31,479 nt of DNA from an uncultured Bulleidia sp. (GCA_934754415.1 CAKVIS010000020.1:1-31479), one strand, 5' to 3'. Numbered from the stretch's first letter, positions 15,982-24,585 are shown. A program made the numbers and translations. The notes: a model not told the origin generated them from the sequence alone.

Positions 15982-17259
15982 ATGCAGAAATTTACAGACG
16001 CTCTGGTTAATTTCTCCAGTAAGATGGCAAATAACAGAGTGTTACAGACAATTCAACAGGCATTTATGATGATGCTGCCAATTACAATGATTGGTTCATT
16101 CGCTTCCTTATTTAAAGGAATCAGTATCGGTGGATACCAGGCATTCCTGCAGTCTTCCGGTTTATATGGAGTACTTGGTGCAATTTATCAGTTCTCCGTT
16201 GGTTTATTAGCGTTATATGTTGTATTCTTAGTTGGTTACGTCTTTGCTCAGAAATTTGATGTGCAGGGATCAGGTATCAGTATTGGTCTTACAGCTTTGA
16301 TGTGTTTCCTGGTGGTGACACCTTACACAGAAGCTCCAAGTGCGTATGAAGCCGCAAGCATTCCTACAAGTTATTTAGGTGCTTCCGGTATGTTTACAGC
16401 ATTGATTGTTGCGTTTATTACAGGTTTTGTATTCAAATTCTGTAAACAAAAACACATTGAAATCAAGATGCCTGATTCCGTTCCTCCGATGATTGCAAAA
16501 CAGTTTTCTGCGATTATTCCTGGTGTGTTTGCTACAGTCATCTTTGCTGTTATCAGAATGCTTTTCGCTTTAACACCAATCGGTAATATGCAGGCTGCCA
16601 TCTATACACTGGTGTCTGCTCCGCTACAGGGACTTGGTGCCAACTACTTTGGTTTATGGATTCTTTATATTGTGTTATATGCTATGTGGTTCTTTGGTAT
16701 CCATGGTGGTATGACATGTGGTCCTATTATCATGCTGTTATTCACACAGTTACAAATGGAAAACCTGGCTGCCTATCAGGCAGGACAGGCATTGCCTCAT
16801 CTGATGACCGGAACAGTTGTTTCTTTTGGCTCTGGTTCTTTACCATTAGTTATTGCGATGCTTTTAACAGCAAAGTCTTCGGCCAATAAGACCATTACAA
16901 AGATTGGCGCACTTCCTTCCTTATTTGGTGTAGATGAACCGATGTATTTTGGTCTTCCAATGATTTTAAATCCAATCTTCTTTGTACCATGGGTAATCCT
17001 TGTACCTACATTTACAGTATGGGGTACATGCTTATTACAGAATCTTGGATTGCTTGGCGCAGCTACAGGTGCAAGTGCAGGAGGCTTTGTACCATTCTTT
17101 GTCACAAACATGGTTTCCTTTGGTATCTCAGGTGTTATCTGGGGTTGCGTATTCATGGTAGTGGATGTGCTGATTTATCTTCCATTTGCCAAAGCATATG
17201 ATAAGCAGCTACAGAAACAGGAAGCAGAAACATTAAAAGAAAAAGAGGCAGAGGCATAA
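15982..17259 (+). CDS. PTS system lactose/cellobiose-family EIIC permease
   Basis: The membrane channel subunit of a PTS transporter, 425 residues with about ten spans. Features include the N-terminal amphipathic FTDALVNFSSKMANNRVLQTI, the QQAFMMMLPITMIGSFASLF opening, and WFFGIHGGMTCGPI, the conserved GIHG region of the CelB/LacE group. LFGVDEPMYFGLP is the conserved sugar-binding loop. Substrates of the group are beta-glucosides, chitobiose and lactose. No EIIA or EIIB gene is adjacent, so it must use subunits encoded elsewhere. GAGGT precedes the start. Its stop overlaps the chbG start (TAATG), which points to an acetylated sugar such as chitobiose as substrate. Confidence 0.9.
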   Translation: MQKFTDALVNFSSKMANNRVLQTIQQAFMMMLPITMIGSFASLFKGISIGGYQAFLQSSGLYGVLGAIYQFSVGLLALYVVFLVGYVFAQKFDVQGSGISIGLTALMCFLVVTPYTEAPSAYEAASIPTSYLGASGMFTALIVAFITGFVFKFCKQKHIEIKMPDSVPPMIAKQFSAIIPGVFATVIFAVIRMLFALTPIGNMQAAIYTLVSAPLQGLGANYFGLWILYIVLYAMWFFGIHGGMTCGPIIMLLFTQLQMENLAAYQAGQALPHLMTGTVVSFGSGSLPLVIAMLLTAKSSANKTITKIGALPSLFGVDEPMYFGLPMILNPIFFVPWVILVPTFTVWGTCLLQNLGLLGAATGASAGGFVPFFVTNMVSFGISGVIWGCVFMVVDVLIYLPFAKAYDKQLQKQEAETLKEKEAEA

Positions 17260-18080
17260 TGAAGTTATTGGTACAGTCGGATGACTATGGAATCACACCT
17301 GCTGTAGCAAGAGGTATTCTGTATGGTATTGAACATGGTATTGTAAGAAATACAGGTGTATTTACCAACATGCCATGGGCTGAAGAATGCATAGAGTGGA
17401 TTCGACCATATCTGGATAAAATTGCTTTAGGTATTGATCTGAATGCTTCTACAGGATCTTCCTTGCTTGGTTATGACAAAGTACCTTCTCTTTGTCATGA
17501 AGATGGATCTTTCTATACAAGCAGAGAAAACAGAGCTCTGGATCAGGATGCTGAAAATCATGATCATGTTGTATATGAAGAAGTATATGCTGAGTTTGAA
17601 GCACAGATTGAAAAGTTTATAGAATTAGTTGGTAAAAAACCTGATTACATCCATGGGCATGCCTATGGTACTGCAACTACTTTTAAAGCAAGTATGGATC
17701 TTGCAAAAAAATATGATTGTCTGTATTCCACCCAGACACAGACCATCCCAGGTATGAAATGTGCAGGTATGGGCTGGTATCAGTTTGGTGCTTCTCCGGA
17801 AGGACAGTTAAAAGAAGACCTTACCAGTTACATTGTGAAGGATACAGATGGCTTATTACAATATGATTACGGGTATCTGATTACGCATTGTGGATGGGCA
17901 GATAAAGTGTTATTTGATCTGAGCAGCTTTAATCTTTGCAGAGTGAAGGATCTGGAAGCTTTGACAAGTGAAGAAGTCAAAAACTGGATTCAAGAGAATC
18001 ATGTAGAATTAATTACCTACAAAGATCTTCCATATCATCATAAAGATCTTCCGGTAGAGTATCATCCATTTGGAATGTAG
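17259..18080 (+). CDS. chbG: ChbG/YdjC-family carbohydrate deacetylase
   Basis: A 273-residue cytoplasmic deacetylase of the YdjC/ChbG family, which removes one acetyl group from imported acetylated oligosaccharide phosphates such as chitobiose. The metal and catalytic motif SDDYG (D8, D9) and the YIHGHAYG histidine motif are present, as is ITHCGWAD near the C-terminus. The second metal ligand is usually a His in a GLHL-type motif; here the stretch reads LGIDLNAS with Asp at 60, a notable substitution. It is translationally coupled to the EIIC gene. An IS605-type element begins directly after its stop codon, so its mRNA now runs antisense into that element. Confidence 0.85.
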   Translation: MKLLVQSDDYGITPAVARGILYGIEHGIVRNTGVFTNMPWAEECIEWIRPYLDKIALGIDLNASTGSSLLGYDKVPSLCHEDGSFYTSRENRALDQDAENHDHVVYEEVYAEFEAQIEKFIELVGKKPDYIHGHAYGTATTFKASMDLAKKYDCLYSTQTQTIPGMKCAGMGWYQFGASPEGQLKEDLTSYIVKDTDGLLQYDYGYLITHCGWADKVLFDLSSFNLCRVKDLEALTSEEVKNWIQENHVELITYKDLPYHHKDLPVEYHPFGM

Positions 18081-18300
18081 TCCCCCACAAAGCTATGAAC
18101 TACCCCACCTGATACGTAGTTCAGATGTGGTATCCTTTTGATGTACTCTTGTACTCTATATTCAGTATAAGCTACTGTCCAAAGGATTTTAATTTATGTG
18201 GCTTGGTAGTTACGCATCTTTTGCAAGACTATCACTACGGTTTCACAATGGTCGGTTCACACGACCTCTACCGTTTCTACACGGTTACTTACAATTTAAA
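18081..18300 (-). ncRNA. Presumed TnpB omega RNA (reRNA) and right end
   Basis: The approximately 200 bases downstream of tnpB on the minus strand are structured and non-coding, with pairs such as ACCGTGTAGAAACGGT and the end hairpin at 18097-18122. By family knowledge, TnpB uses an RNA that overlaps the 3' end of its gene and the element's right end, and takes its guide from the flanking DNA. Here the guide would be the reverse complement of the chbG 3' end (starting CTACATTCCAAATGG). The RNA 5' end is not defined. Confidence 0.6.
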
Positions 18301-19601
18301 CTGGCAAATTCAACAATTGCAGGATTTAACAGTCTTGCAATTTTTATATTGCTTACGTCATATCCAGCTTTTCTAAGGATGTTGGCAGCTCCGTTAATAT
18401 CTGCATTTATCAAAGTGCCATCTGCTGATTTGTACAATCCACGATGTATTCTTCTTCCAGAGAAGTGATACTTTTTGTCTGGCTCTTCTTCGTTATATAC
18501 AGGAATAAAGTCCAGATTAAGGAAACTCGCTTTGCTTGTGTAAGACTCTTCCTGTCTGATAACAGTAATTCCATATTCATTAGATTTCAGTTCAATCATG
18601 GATTTCAGCATTTCAAAAGGAATACTTACAAAGTTCTGATTGTTGCGTTTATCAATATCGACTTCCTGCTTCCAGAACTTATTGGAGCCAAGCACAAGAT
18701 ATCCAACTTCATGAGATTTGCACCATTTCATCAGTAGTCTGCTCATTTTATGGAAACAGTCTCTGATATAGTTTGTTCTATACGCTGACAGCTGATCCAG
18801 CTTTTTTGACCATACACGCGTTGTAGTAGTATTACCTTTGCTCATTACGCTGACTCTCCAGGCTTTCTCTTTGTTGAAGTACTGGTTGATACTTTTGATG
18901 TATTCACCTTTGAAGAGGATACTGGCTCCGGTATCTGCCACAACTGCCATAGTATTACCTACACCAAAGTCAACTGCTGCAGAATGTGTTCCGGTTTCTA
19001 CTGATGGTTCTTTCACCTGATACACAAGCAAAATATCATAACCACCTGACACAGGACAAACTTTTACTTCCTGTAGTCTTGCGTTATGTCTCTTACGTAT
19101 CCTGAGTCTTTGTTTAGTCTTAGGCAGTTTCAGCTCATCACCATAAATGACGGCATCCTGATTAGTTAAAGTAAGAGCAGTAATATCTCCCTTACAATAG
19201 CCTGGCATGCGTGGTTTTCCAGTAAACAAAGCAGGATTCTGCTTATATTTCTTCAATGCAGATAGCCAGTTTTGGAAATCAGAACAAGCATGTTTCACAG
19301 TTGCCTGAGCAGATTGCATAGGCAAACCCGCAAAGAAGTCTGGATTCTGAGTAACTCTCATCAGTCTCTGCAATACTCCATATCCAAGAACACGGTAAGT
19401 TTTCTGACCCTTAAGAAGTGCTAATTCTTCAAGAACTTCTTTCTCGTTAGATGTCACATTCGTCTTATCGTGTGCCGTAAAAGTGTTACGTATTCTGAAT
19501 AGTGAAGCGTTATAAAGATTCTTTGCTTTATGAGCAAGTTCATCAAAATATGGAAACATTTCATGTTGAGTACTTACATAAATTCTGTCTGTTCTATACA
19601 T
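18285..19601 (-). CDS. tnpB: TnpB RNA-guided nuclease, variant lacking the zinc ribbon
   Basis: A 438-residue OrfB/TnpB protein. RuvC-I is AAVDFGVGNTMAV with D211; RuvC-III is INADINGAANILRKAG with D401. Around RuvC-II, where the usual Glu sits in an IEDL-type motif, this protein reads YLVLGSNKFWKQ (301-312) with no Glu in that strand; E351/E352 in QEESYTSKAS are the nearest candidates. The paired CxxC zinc-ribbon cysteines between RuvC-II and III are absent. The NNQNFVSIPF, ESYTSK and SGRRIHRGLY blocks mark a known subgroup of TnpB. AGGAGG lies upstream of the ATG at 19601. The gene is divergent from tnpA. Confidence 0.9.
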   Translation of the reverse strand: MYRTDRIYVSTQHEMFPYFDELAHKAKNLYNASLFRIRNTFTAHDKTNVTSNEKEVLEELALLKGQKTYRVLGYGVLQRLMRVTQNPDFFAGLPMQSAQATVKHACSDFQNWLSALKKYKQNPALFTGKPRMPGYCKGDITALTLTNQDAVIYGDELKLPKTKQRLRIRKRHNARLQEVKVCPVSGGYDILLVYQVKEPSVETGTHSAAVDFGVGNTMAVVADTGASILFKGEYIKSINQYFNKEKAWRVSVMSKGNTTTTRVWSKKLDQLSAYRTNYIRDCFHKMSRLLMKWCKSHEVGYLVLGSNKFWKQEVDIDKRNNQNFVSIPFEMLKSMIELKSNEYGITVIRQEESYTSKASFLNLDFIPVYNEEEPDKKYHFSGRRIHRGLYKSADGTLINADINGAANILRKAGYDVSNIKIARLLNPAIVEFASLNCK

Positions 19602-19682
19602 AGGTCGTAATTCACCTCCTTTCTATGGAATACACTTATAGTATAGAGCATATAACAGTATCAGTCGTAAGGAGATAATAGT

Positions 19683-20096
19683 ATGTTTAAGAAAGTTACA
19701 GACAAGCCATATTACACCAACAACCACTGTTGTTTCTTACTGTCAGCACATCTCGTATTGGTTACAAAATATCGTAAGCCAGTATTGCAGGGAGTAGTTA
19801 AAGAGTATGTATATTCTTTAATCCGTGAAACCATGGAAAATGAAAATATCATCATCCGTGAAATGAATGGTGAACCAGACCATATACATATTCTGTTTGA
19901 TTATGCACCAGATATAAAATTGACGGAGCTGATCAACAAGATGAAGTCAAGAACCGCAAGACTTGCAAGACGTGATTATCCAACAGAGGTCGGCGAATAC
20001 TATCAGAAACCTGTGTTCTGGACAAACAGCTATTTTGCAGGCTCTGTAGGTACAAACATAGTAGAAATCGTACAAGAGTACATCAAAGAACAGTGA
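19683..20096 (+). CDS. tnpA: IS200/IS605 transposase TnpA (Y1 HUH)
   Basis: A 137-residue single-strand DNA transposase. The HUH motif is H67-I-H69 within PDHIHILFD. The catalytic Tyr is Y133 in QEYIKEQ, with the metal-assisting Gln137 four residues later as the last residue. The FWTNSYFAGSVGTN segment is typical. Length and motifs are complete, so the protein should be active in peel-and-paste transposition using the hairpins at the element ends. AAGGAG precedes the ATG, and 81 bases separate it from the divergent tnpB. Confidence 0.93.
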   Translation: MFKKVTDKPYYTNNHCCFLLSAHLVLVTKYRKPVLQGVVKEYVYSLIRETMENENIIIREMNGEPDHIHILFDYAPDIKLTELINKMKSRTARLARRDYPTEVGEYYQKPVFWTNSYFAGSVGTNIVEIVQEYIKEQ

Positions 20097-20110
20097 CGCT
20101 GAATTCACCA

Positions 20111-20127
20111 CCGACCTATGAGGTCGG
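20111..20127. repeat. Subterminal palindrome at the tnpA-side end of the IS
   Basis: CCGACCT-atg-AGGTCGG is a perfect 7-bp hairpin with a three-base loop, 14 bases after the tnpA stop. Such hairpins are the TnpA recognition sites of IS605 ends. The motif CATAGGTCG also occurs at the tnpB start (19599-19607). Confidence 0.7.
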
Positions 20128-20146
20128 CGTACTCTTCTGATGGCTT

Positions 20147-20182
20147 ATAGAAACCATAGTTTATGGTGTTCTATGGCTTTTT
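20147..20182 (+). terminator. Terminator, probably the original one of the EIIC-chbG operon
   Basis: ATAGAAACCATA (20147-20158) pairs with TATGGTGTTCTAT (20162-20174) with one bulged base, followed by GGCTTTTTTA. It lies just outside the IS end. Without the IS it would sit about 65 bases or less after the chbG stop, a normal terminator distance. It can now serve tnpA. Confidence 0.65.
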
Positions 20183-20269
20183 TATGTTGAATCATTTGTG
20201 TTAAGTTTTCTGCCTGAATAGTATTTTTGTAAATAGATACACCTGTCTGTCATGTGTAGTGAGGCATAA

Positions 20270-20308
20270 GAAAAAGACCTTATGAAGAACAAATCTTCTT
20301 AAAGGTCT
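20270..20308 (-). terminator. Terminator of the aldo/keto reductase gene
   Basis: On the minus strand AGACCTT pairs with AAGGTCT, with inner AGAAGA/TCTTC pairing, followed by TTTTTCTTA. It lies 20 bases beyond the stop at 20328. The remaining bases 20183-20269 show nothing else. Confidence 0.7.
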
Positions 20309-20327
20309 ATTTTGATGGAAATGCGTT

Positions 20328-21335
20328 TTATTTACTTTCTTTTCCCCAGTCTTTCATAGATTGTCCCTGGAACTGTACATTGCCTCTATGACCATGAATT
20401 CTGATGCTGTTGAGTGCTTTTTCAAGAGATTGGAATTCTTCTTCTGTAAGTTCTATTGTAGAAGCTTCAAGGTTTTCTATAATTCTTTCCTTATTTTTAG
20501 AACCTGGAATAGGAACAACATTAGGATACTTATGCAACATCCATGCCATGGAAATCTGTGCATTTGTTGCATGCTTTAATGTGGCATAGGTGTTTAAAAG
20601 ATCGATGACAGGCTGATTGGCTTCTATATTTTCTTTCTGTAATTGGGGGACAAACATTCTGACATCATCCACTTTTTCAAATGCAGTGTCTTTGGTGATT
20701 TTTCCGGACAGAAACCCTGAAGCAATCGGTGAGAATGGTACAACACCAATATTGTGTTTTAAACAATATGGGAAAGTGTTTGTTTCACAGTCTCTTTCCA
20801 GCATATTGTACAGGTTTTGTACAGCGGATACAGGAGTGATTTCATGTGCACGGTGAATGATGGATTCTTCCACCTGAGATAAGCCCCACCCTCTGATAAG
20901 ACCTTCTTTAATCAGTTTGCCCATGGCAACGGCAACCTTTTCTACAGGTACCTGAGGGTTGATTCTGTGCAGATAGTAGAGGTCCACATAGTCTGTTTGT
21001 AAAGCTTTCATGGATGCCATAAGATGTCTTTTGCAGACATCATACATATCTTCGTTGATTTCATCATCATGAATATGCAGTTTTGTAGCAATGACAATAT
21101 TCTTTCGTACGTCATGTAAAGCTTCACCCAGAATCTCTTCATTATGATGTTCATAGTACAGCACATTTCCGTATACTTCAGCAGTATCGAAGAATGTACA
21201 TCCATGAGTATAGGCGTTACGTATAGCTTCGATGGCATATTCTCTTTCTGGAATTGCTCCGTAACCATGAGAAAAAGCCATACATCCCATGCCGATTTCA
21301 GATACTTCAATCTGACCTAGTTTTCTTGTTTTCAT
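20328..21335 (-). CDS. Aldo/keto reductase
   Basis: A 335-residue NADPH-dependent oxidoreductase with a TIM-barrel fold, cytoplasmic. Catalytic tetrad residues are visible: Asp and Tyr in FFDTAEVYG, Lys in ATKLHI, and His in YYLHRINP. The N-terminal GMGCMAFSHGYG and C-terminal IPGSKNKERIIENLEA blocks (cofactor binding) fit the AKR group of general stress and sugar-aldehyde reductases. AGGAG lies nine bases upstream of the ATG at 21335. It lies downstream of the aminopeptidase gene on the same strand but has its own candidate promoter. The natural substrate is unknown. Confidence 0.9.
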   Translation of the reverse strand: MKTRKLGQIEVSEIGMGCMAFSHGYGAIPEREYAIEAIRNAYTHGCTFFDTAEVYGNVLYYEHHNEEILGEALHDVRKNIVIATKLHIHDDEINEDMYDVCKRHLMASMKALQTDYVDLYYLHRINPQVPVEKVAVAMGKLIKEGLIRGWGLSQVEESIIHRAHEITPVSAVQNLYNMLERDCETNTFPYCLKHNIGVVPFSPIASGFLSGKITKDTAFEKVDDVRMFVPQLQKENIEANQPVIDLLNTYATLKHATNAQISMAWMLHKYPNVVPIPGSKNKERIIENLEASTIELTEEEFQSLEKALNSIRIHGHRGNVQFQGQSMKDWGKESK

Positions 21336-21361
21336 ATGTTGTATTCTCCTTTGACAATCAG

Positions 21362-21391
21362 AGTATAGGAAGAAAAAACACAGAAGTACAA
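21362..21391 (-). promoter_or_regulatory. Candidate promoter of the aldo/keto reductase gene
   Basis: On the minus strand TTGTAC (rc of 21386-21391), 18 bp, TATACT (rc of 21362-21367). The start codon is 26 bases further on. Confidence 0.45.
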
Positions 21392-21447
21392 TATCGATGA
21401 AGTATATGTGGTATGCACAAAATGTATAGCTTTAAAAATGAGAAAAG

Positions 21448-22767
21448 TTAATTGAAATCTACAGAATCAAAATTATGAATTTCAATGTCTGTATCATAGA
21501 AAGTTTTCAGAATCTCAATGGTAGTGGCAGTATCTTCCACACCACCTGTTTCAAAAGTGGAATGCATAGCCAGCTGAGGTAAACCGATATCTACACAATG
21601 TAAACTGACCTGTGTATTGGAAAGGTTACCTAAAGTGGAACCTCCTAAAGAGTCACTTCTGTTGGCAAATGTCTGGTATGGCATATTTGCTTTGTGACAG
21701 ATTTCCATAAATACAGATCTGGAGAAAGCATCTGTAGTATATTTCTGGTTGGCGCTTTCCTTAATGACAACCCCTTTATTCATGTAGGCACAGTTGACTG
21801 CATCTGTTTTTTCCGGATGGTTTGGATGCACTGCATGAGCATTGTCACAGCTTACCATGAAGCTTTTGGCAATGGCAGGGTAGTATTCACTTTCTGTTTT
21901 GCCTAAAGAGCAGTGGATACGTTTCAGTGTATCTACAAAGAATGTGGACATGGCACCCTGTTTTGTGTTGGAACCTACTTCCTCATTATCGAAACAGCAG
22001 AAAACACTGATATCTTTTTCGTTATGAGAAGCTAATAAAGCTTTTAAAGATACAAAGGCACATTGTAAGTCATCTAACTTTGGAGAAGAAATAAATTCAT
22101 CTTCCAGTCCCCAGATGACAGGTTTCTGACGGTTAACCAGGAACGCGTCTACTGCTAATAACTGATCTTCTTCTACACCAAGGTGTCTTGCGACCATCTT
22201 TCTGAAGTCACCTTCTTTTGCTTTTCCACAGGAGAATAAAGGACATAAGTCTACCTGTCTGTTTAACGCAACGCCTTTATTGACGTCTCTGTTGAAGTGG
22301 ATGGCAACATTAGGAATCAATAACAGGTCTTTGTCGATATACAGAAGTTTACTGATGACTCTGTTACCTTCTTTTACAAAAGCTCTTCCTGCAATGGTTA
22401 ATGGTCTGTCCATCCAGGTGTTATCAATCATTCCTCCATAGGCTTCAACATCAAGTTTCAGGTATTCCCCTGGTCCTTTTAATTCAGGTACACTTTTGAC
22501 TTTGAATGTAGGGGAATCACTGTGAGAGGAACAGATCTGGAAATGATAATCACTGAGTTCTTTTCCAATTTTAAAAGCAATGATACTGGAGTGGTTTCTG
22601 ATAGTGTAATAGTTTTTTCCTTTCTCCAGATTCCAGTTTGTGTCTTCTGGAACATACATAAATCCTTCCTCATCCAGGTATGAAGCAATCGTGGAAACAG
22701 AATGGAACATACTCGGACTTTTTTCAATAAAGGATAATAATTCTTTAGAAATTTCAATTGTCTGCAT
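21448..22767 (-). CDS. apeB: M18 family aminopeptidase
   Basis: A 439-residue zinc aminopeptidase of the aspartyl aminopeptidase (M18) family, acting on N-terminal residues of peptides in the cytoplasm. Metal and catalytic motifs: SSHSDSP with H82 and D84, SSPKLDDLQCAF (bridging Asp), CFDNEEVGSNTKQGA (catalytic Glu pair), SCDNAHAVHPNHPEK, and the final zinc His in MHSTFETGG. The start at 22767 is chosen because AGGAGG lies seven bases upstream; an in-frame ATG 48 bases earlier lacks such a site. Length is as usual for the family. It is divergent from the PPi-phosphofructokinase gene. Confidence 0.92.
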   Translation of the reverse strand: MQTIEISKELLSFIEKSPSMFHSVSTIASYLDEEGFMYVPEDTNWNLEKGKNYYTIRNHSSIIAFKIGKELSDYHFQICSSHSDSPTFKVKSVPELKGPGEYLKLDVEAYGGMIDNTWMDRPLTIAGRAFVKEGNRVISKLLYIDKDLLLIPNVAIHFNRDVNKGVALNRQVDLCPLFSCGKAKEGDFRKMVARHLGVEEDQLLAVDAFLVNRQKPVIWGLEDEFISSPKLDDLQCAFVSLKALLASHNEKDISVFCCFDNEEVGSNTKQGAMSTFFVDTLKRIHCSLGKTESEYYPAIAKSFMVSCDNAHAVHPNHPEKTDAVNCAYMNKGVVIKESANQKYTTDAFSRSVFMEICHKANMPYQTFANRSDSLGGSTLGNLSNTQVSLHCVDIGLPQLAMHSTFETGGVEDTATTIEILKTFYDTDIEIHNFDSVDFN

Positions 22768-22824
22768 AAAATAACCTCCTGAATTCAATTTTAGTACATT
22801 TGGAATTGTTTTCATAGAAAACTA

Positions 22825-22853
22825 TTTACTACCGGGGGAAAATGATTTACCAT
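22825..22853 (+). promoter_or_regulatory. Candidate promoter of the pfp gene
   Basis: TTTACT (22825-22830), 17 bp, TACCAT (22848-22853). Both hexamers are moderate matches. It sits in the 114-bp divergent region before the AAGGAG site and ATG at 22882. Confidence 0.4.
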
Positions 22854-22881
22854 TTCATTGTTGAAAAGGAGTTATGTAAAC

Positions 22882-24549
22882 ATGAAAATTTCACCGCTTC
22901 AAAAAGCAAGACTTGAGTATGTTCCAAAGCTACCTGGCATGCTCAGAAATGGTATTGCAGAAATCTGTGTTAAGGAAGGAGAAAAAACACAAAGCGTAGC
23001 AGATCAGGAAAAGATCCAGGCTTTATTCCCTAATACATATGGAGAAAGAGAAATCACATTTGAAAAGGGAACAAACACTTCTGTTGCTAAAAAACAGGTC
23101 GTAGGTGTTATTCTGTCCGGTGGTCAGGCACCTGGTGGACACAACGTTGTCTGCGGTCTGTATGATGCATTAAAGGCAACAAATGCAGAAAACGTTTTAT
23201 ATGGTTTCAAGAATGGTCCAAGTGGATTACTTGATGATGACTATTTAGTATTTGATGATGAATATATCAATCAGTTCAGAAATACAGGCGGATTTGATAT
23301 CATCGGTTCCGGCAGAACAAAGCTGGAAACACAGGAACAGTTCGCTGTAGCTGCTGAAGTATGTAAGAAACACGGTATCACAGCTATCGTTATCATCGGT
23401 GGCGACGATTCCAATACAAATGCTGCAGTATTAGCAGAATACTTTGCTGCACATGAAACAGGTGTTCAGGTTATCGGATGCCCTAAGACAATTGATGGTG
23501 ACCTTAAGAACGAAGATATCGAATGTTCTTTCGGTTTCGATACAGCTACAAAGACATACAGTGAAGTTATCGGCAACATTGAAAGAGATGCTAACTCTGC
23601 TAAGAAATACTGGCATTTCGTTAAAGTTATGGGTCGTTCCGCTTCTCATGTAGCATTGGAATGTGCACTGGAAACACAGCCAAACATCTGTCTGATTTCC
23701 GAAGAAGTAGCAGCTAAGAAGATGTCTTTATCTCAGATTGCTGACTACATCGCTGACAGTGTTGAAAAGCGTGCTGCTAACGGCATGAACTTCGGTGTTG
23801 CAATTATCCCTGAAGGTGTTGTTGAATTCGTTCCTGAATTCTCCGTATTAATTTCTGAAATTAATGAATTACTTGCAGGTTCCAAGGCTGAAGAATTCAA
23901 TGCGTTACCAACATGGAAAGATAAGTATGCTTTCATCGAAGGCGGCTTAACAAAGGAATCTATGGCAGTATTTGCTATTCTTCCTGAAACAATCCAGCAG
24001 CAGTTATTCCTGGAAAGAGATCCACACGGAAACGTACAGGTATCTCTGATTGAATCTGAAAAACTGTTCTCTGCTTTAGTAAAGGCTAAGCTGGAAGAAA
24101 GAAGAGCTGCAGGTACTTACAATGGTAAGTTCAATGCATTACATCATTTCTTCGGTTATGAAGGAAGATGTGCATTCCCATCCAACTTTGATGCAGACTA
24201 CTGCTATTCTTTAGGTTACAACGCATTCATGCTGATCCAGTATGGTTACAACGGATATCTGTCCAAGATTTCCAACCTGTCCAAACCTGCTGATGAATGG
24301 GTTGCAGGTGGTATGCCAATCACAAAGATGATGAACATGGAAAGAAGACATGGTGAAGACAAGCCTGTTATCAAGAAAGCATTAGTTGAACTTGATGGCA
24401 AGCCATTCCAGTACTTCGAAGCACACAGAGATACATGGGCTGTAGAAACAGCATACACATATCCAGGTGCTATTCAGTACTATGGACCAAGCGAAGTATG
24501 TGATCTTACAACAAGAACACTTGCTCTGGAAAAGGGTACAGCTGAATAA
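22882..24549 (+). CDS. pfp: Diphosphate--fructose-6-phosphate 1-phosphotransferase (long type)
   Basis: Catalyses reversible phosphorylation of fructose-6-phosphate with pyrophosphate, saving ATP in anaerobic glycolysis. The 555 residues match the long PPi-PFK clade. The GGDDSNTNA loop has the second Asp typical of PPi rather than ATP use, followed by PKTIDGDLKN with the clade's Lys and the TIDGD catalytic motif, then MGRSASHVALE. The C-terminal GYEGRCAFPSNFD block contacts sugar phosphate. The ATG at 22882 follows AAGGAG by ten bases; a start 24 bases earlier has no site. The smooth, codon-optimised look (many GGT, AAC, TTC) suggests high expression. A terminator follows. Confidence 0.93.
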   Translation: MKISPLQKARLEYVPKLPGMLRNGIAEICVKEGEKTQSVADQEKIQALFPNTYGEREITFEKGTNTSVAKKQVVGVILSGGQAPGGHNVVCGLYDALKATNAENVLYGFKNGPSGLLDDDYLVFDDEYINQFRNTGGFDIIGSGRTKLETQEQFAVAAEVCKKHGITAIVIIGGDDSNTNAAVLAEYFAAHETGVQVIGCPKTIDGDLKNEDIECSFGFDTATKTYSEVIGNIERDANSAKKYWHFVKVMGRSASHVALECALETQPNICLISEEVAAKKMSLSQIADYIADSVEKRAANGMNFGVAIIPEGVVEFVPEFSVLISEINELLAGSKAEEFNALPTWKDKYAFIEGGLTKESMAVFAILPETIQQQLFLERDPHGNVQVSLIESEKLFSALVKAKLEERRAAGTYNGKFNALHHFFGYEGRCAFPSNFDADYCYSLGYNAFMLIQYGYNGYLSKISNLSKPADEWVAGGMPITKMMNMERRHGEDKPVIKKALVELDGKPFQYFEAHRDTWAVETAYTYPGAIQYYGPSEVCDLTTRTLALEKGTAE

Positions 24550-24558
24550 TGACGCTAT

Positions 24559-24585
24559 AAGGACATCTCAGGATGTCCTTTTTTC
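24559..24585 (+). terminator. Terminator after pfp
   Basis: AAGGACATC (24559-24567) pairs with GATGTCCTT (24572-24580) around TCAG, followed by TTTTTC. It lies nine bases after the pfp stop and only 15 bases before the next start codon. Confidence 0.8.

Larger units (their letters stand above)
18081..20140. mobile_element. IS200/IS605-type element with divergent tnpA and tnpB
   Basis: Gene order fits IS605: tnpA reads outward to one end and tnpB outward to the other. The tnpB end holds the hairpin GAACTAC/GTAGTTC (18097-18122) and the presumed omega RNA. The tnpA end holds CCGACCT-atg-AGGTCGG (20111-20127). Both are subterminal palindromes of the kind TnpA binds. IS605 elements do not duplicate their target, so exact tips cannot be read here. 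The tnpB-side tip is close to the chbG stop, and the other tip is roughly 10-20 bases beyond 20127. Both proteins are full length. Confidence 0.8.
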
